From Myroides odoratus DSM 2801 (lineage in GTDB: Bacteria; Bacteroidota; Bacteroidia; Flavobacteriales; Flavobacteriaceae): a DNA stretch of 64,000 nucleotides. Shown here piece by piece: positions 62,380-64,000 of this stretch (the first letter of the stretch is position 1; the number at the start of each line of letters is the position of its first letter). The notes under the pieces were generated by a model. The model made no database searches and was not told the DNA's origin. It saw only the letters and a program-made list of their open reading frames with translations. Position numbers and translations under genes: made by a program. Where the stretch lies: assembly GCF_000243275.1 (NCBI RefSeq), contig NZ_CM001437.1, positions 1,266,676 to 1,330,675 on the forward strand. Direction: 5' to 3'.

Positions 62380-62426
62380 ATACTTTTTATTTTCAAGCAA
62401 AGATGAGCCAAAAGGAATTGGATGCG

Positions 62427-62456
62427 GGTTAATGAACGGTTAACGAACGGTTAATG
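62427..62456. promoter_or_regulatory. Candidate OmpR/PhoB-type operator: three 11-bp direct repeats
   Basis: GGTTAATGAAC, GGTTAACGAAC and GGTTAATGCCA stand head to tail. TTAA cores lie at 62429, 62440 and 62451, an exact 11-bp period. OmpR/PhoB-type regulators bind such direct repeats one helical turn apart. The site lies between the divergent receptor and two-component genes. On the receptor side it ends about 22 bp before the near -7 box CATCTTTG (62405-62398), taking the place of the -33 element, which suits an activator. Confidence 0.6.
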
Positions 62457-62469
62457 CCAATTAGGGCAA

Positions 62470-62498
62470 TTGTTATCCACATTTTTAACCTAAATTTG
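62470..62498 (+). promoter_or_regulatory. Promoter of the two-component operon
   Basis: TTG at 62470-62472, an 18-nt spacer, TAAATTTG at 62491-62498. The kinase ATG at 62504 begins only 5 nt after the box, so the RNA would have no or almost no leader. Confidence 0.6.
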
Positions 62499-62503
62499 TA
62501 CGT

Positions 62504-63832
62504 ATGAAGTATTCTAAACCAAAGTATTATCTCATCGCTTTTAGTTTATTCTATCTCTTTTTGATTGGAATAATGGTCTTCTATTTTCTTCAAGTATTGG
62601 ATTTGAAGAGAAAAGAAGTGCACAAGATTGCCCATGATAAAATTGACGAAATAGAAAGTCTTCTTGCGTTTGAGAAAAAAACTAAGAAAAAGGATAATGT
62701 ACTTTATCATGCTGTATTAGACTTATTACAGAAAAAAGCCACTATAGAAGAAATTAAAGAACAACATGCTTCTTATTTTGTATCCACAAGCAAAGATGCT
62801 ACACATAAAATAGATAGTGCTTTTGCTGATTTGGGCTATAAGATGGCGTATCGAATTGATTTGACGCATGTCATTCTTAATTCAACCAAAGAAAATGTCC
62901 TACATGCTCCAGTTACAATCTTAGAAACAGAGCAAAAAATTGGCCATGCACATCGCGTGAATTCTTCTGAATGGGAGGTGGAAGAAAGCAGCAAAAATAA
63001 ATCCGATGAACCTTGTGTAGATTGCCCTGAAGATTACTCCAATCACTTTATTGTAAAACAAGAAAAGTACATTGAAGTACTCAATTTCAATAGTATTGCG
63101 TTGCGTGAGCTCGCTCCGCTATTACTAGCCTCATTTTTCATCTGCATGTTTATTTTAATCCTATACTTCATTACGTATAAAACAATTAAGAAGAAGGAAC
63201 AAGAAGTGCTAAGTTTACACAATATGGTGGACAATGTTTCCCATGAATTTAAACTACCGATTGCTACTTTAAAATATGGATGCAACAACCTCAAACAAGA
63301 GTATGATTCTCCTACTGTAGCATTAATTCAAAGACAAATCGATCGCCTAGAGCGTTTACAAAATCAATTGGGCGTGGTATCAGATGCGGATGAACTTCCT
63401 TTTACTCATGCAAATTTCACCCAGCTCATTGAAGATTTAAAACTGAGAAATCAAGCGATTGATTTTAAAATTTTATGGCAGGCAGATGAAGAGATTCAAT
63501 TGCCTCAAACAGCCATGGAAACGATGATATTGAATCTTGTGGAAAATGGAATTAAATATGGTGGTACACAGCTTACTTGTGTCATTCAACACAAAGAAAA
63601 TAAGTTGTATATTGAAGTTTCAGATAATGGGATTGGAATTGAAAAAAAGGAACTAAACCTTATTTTCCGAAAATTCTATCGCATTATACACAACAATGTA
63701 CACAATACATTGGGCTTAGGTATTGGTTTATATCAAGTGAAACAAATCGTTGAAAAATACCAAGGCAGTATTCAAGTAAATAGTAAATTAACAGTAGGAA
63801 CAACCTTTATTATTTGTATTCCTTATGCATAA
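62504..63832 (+). CDS. Sensor histidine kinase (HisKA/HATPase)
   Basis: A 442-aa inner-membrane kinase with TM1 at about 9-30, a periplasmic sensor domain of about 170 residues with a CVDC pair (171-174), and TM2 at about 204-225. The HisKA domain has VDNVSHEFKLPIATLKYG (H247). The HATPase boxes are LNLVENGIKYGG (N), VSDNGIGIEKKEL (G1) and LGLGIGLYQVKQIVEKYQG (G2). There is no HAMP domain. It overlaps the response-regulator gene by 8 nt. The signal is unknown; the Cys pair could make it redox- or metal-responsive, which is a guess. Confidence 0.92.
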   Translation: MKYSKPKYYLIAFSLFYLFLIGIMVFYFLQVLDLKRKEVHKIAHDKIDEIESLLAFEKKTKKKDNVLYHAVLDLLQKKATIEEIKEQHASYFVSTSKDATHKIDSAFADLGYKMAYRIDLTHVILNSTKENVLHAPVTILETEQKIGHAHRVNSSEWEVEESSKNKSDEPCVDCPEDYSNHFIVKQEKYIEVLNFNSIALRELAPLLLASFFICMFILILYFITYKTIKKKEQEVLSLHNMVDNVSHEFKLPIATLKYGCNNLKQEYDSPTVALIQRQIDRLERLQNQLGVVSDADELPFTHANFTQLIEDLKLRNQAIDFKILWQADEEIQLPQTAMETMILNLVENGIKYGGTQLTCVIQHKENKLYIEVSDNGIGIEKKELNLIFRKFYRIIHNNVHNTLGLGIGLYQVKQIVEKYQGSIQVNSKLTVGTTFIICIPYA

Positions 63833-64000
63833 TATTCTCCTTGTTGAAGATGATATAGACTATGGTACTGTAGTGAAACAGTATCTAGAAATTAGCGGTT
63901 TTAATGTGATTTGGACACCCTCTTCGACTGAGGTAGCTGAATTATTGCAACAACATCATTTCCATTTGGCTATTTTGGATATTATGCTTCCGATTAAAGA
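63825..64000 (+). CDS. Response regulator, OmpR type (cut by window edge)
   Basis: The first 58 codons of a receiver domain: ILLVEDDIDYGTVVKQYLEI, then AILDIMLPIK with the phosphoacceptor aspartate at about 52. The ATG lies inside the last codons of the kinase gene, an 8-nt overlap that indicates coupled translation. The output domain is outside the window. An OmpR-type output is predicted from the kinase class and the 11-bp repeats upstream, not seen directly. Confidence 0.85.
   Translation, partial: MHNILLVEDDIDYGTVVKQYLEISGFNVIWTPSSTEVAELLQQHHFHLAILDIMLPIK

Overview
The window comes from a low-GC member of the Bacteroidota, most likely family Flavobacteriaceae and perhaps close to Myroides. 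The genus is an inference from gene content. Supporting signs are SusC/SusD and other TonB-dependent receptors, BipA, RimO, a short ProRS, and promoters of the flavobacterial type TTG/TTTG-N18-21-TAnnTTTG. Almost all of the DNA reads as ordinary chromosome; one block at 45.7-57.9 kb looks like accessory DNA.

Layout, left to right. 1-600: noncoding, with two strong promoters pointing out of the left edge and two related palindromes. 0.6-5.3 kb: secreted class II cyclic-nucleotide phosphodiesterase, BrnQ, a GNAT acetyltransferase and an AraC regulator. 5.4-12.2 kb: a leftward four-gene operon, TonB receptor > DUF4876 lipoprotein > DUF6850 barrel > di-haem cytochrome c peroxidase, with a good promoter at 12206-12236. 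12.6-15.7 kb: GlxA-type regulator, stand-alone DJ-1/PfpI protein, HEAT-repeat protein and DUF4241 protein. 15.7-28.1 kb: LolC/E-type permease, divergent NamZ-like DUF1343 muramidase, LytS-type histidine kinase, then a large zinc metalloprotease, SusC and SusD, and last a LytTR response regulator. A perfectly spaced 21-bp direct repeat lies between the kinase and the protease and is a candidate LytTR operator. 28.1-41.2 kb: mostly housekeeping genes (YkgJ-type protein, methyltransferase, DUF2059, QueE, a Core-2/I-branching glycosyltransferase, TypA, S20, two identical tRNA-Glu genes, ProS, outer-membrane proteins, RimO). 41.3-45.7 kb: short tandem repeats, a tricorn-like S41 protease and a glycerophosphodiesterase.

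45.7-57.9 kb is the main point of interest. It is a leftward orphan type VI-like cassette: VgrG > unknown 259-aa protein > 1649-aa effector > lipoprotein. The effector has a PAAR-like DUF4280 head, a long linker, a GH19-type muramidase/chitinase-like domain and a C-terminal papain-like (NlpC/P60 or CHAP type) domain, so it carries two putative peptidoglycan-cutting domains in one polypeptide. Stop and start codons are nearly fused (TAATG between vgrG and the next gene; 3 nt between effector and lipoprotein). The lipoprotein is the presumed immunity protein. It is followed by two diverged lipoprotein paralogues and two C-terminal remnants inside a tandem duplication about 350 bp long. This looks like an immunity array that has been reshuffled by recombination. 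No T6SS structural genes are in the window.

58.3-64.0 kb: SLC13/DASS transporter, a TonB-type outer-membrane barrel receptor, and a divergent histidine kinase plus an OmpR-type regulator cut by the window edge. Three 11-bp direct repeats lie in the divergent gap and fit an OmpR/PhoB-type operator.

All family names come from motif recognition by eye. No database search was run.
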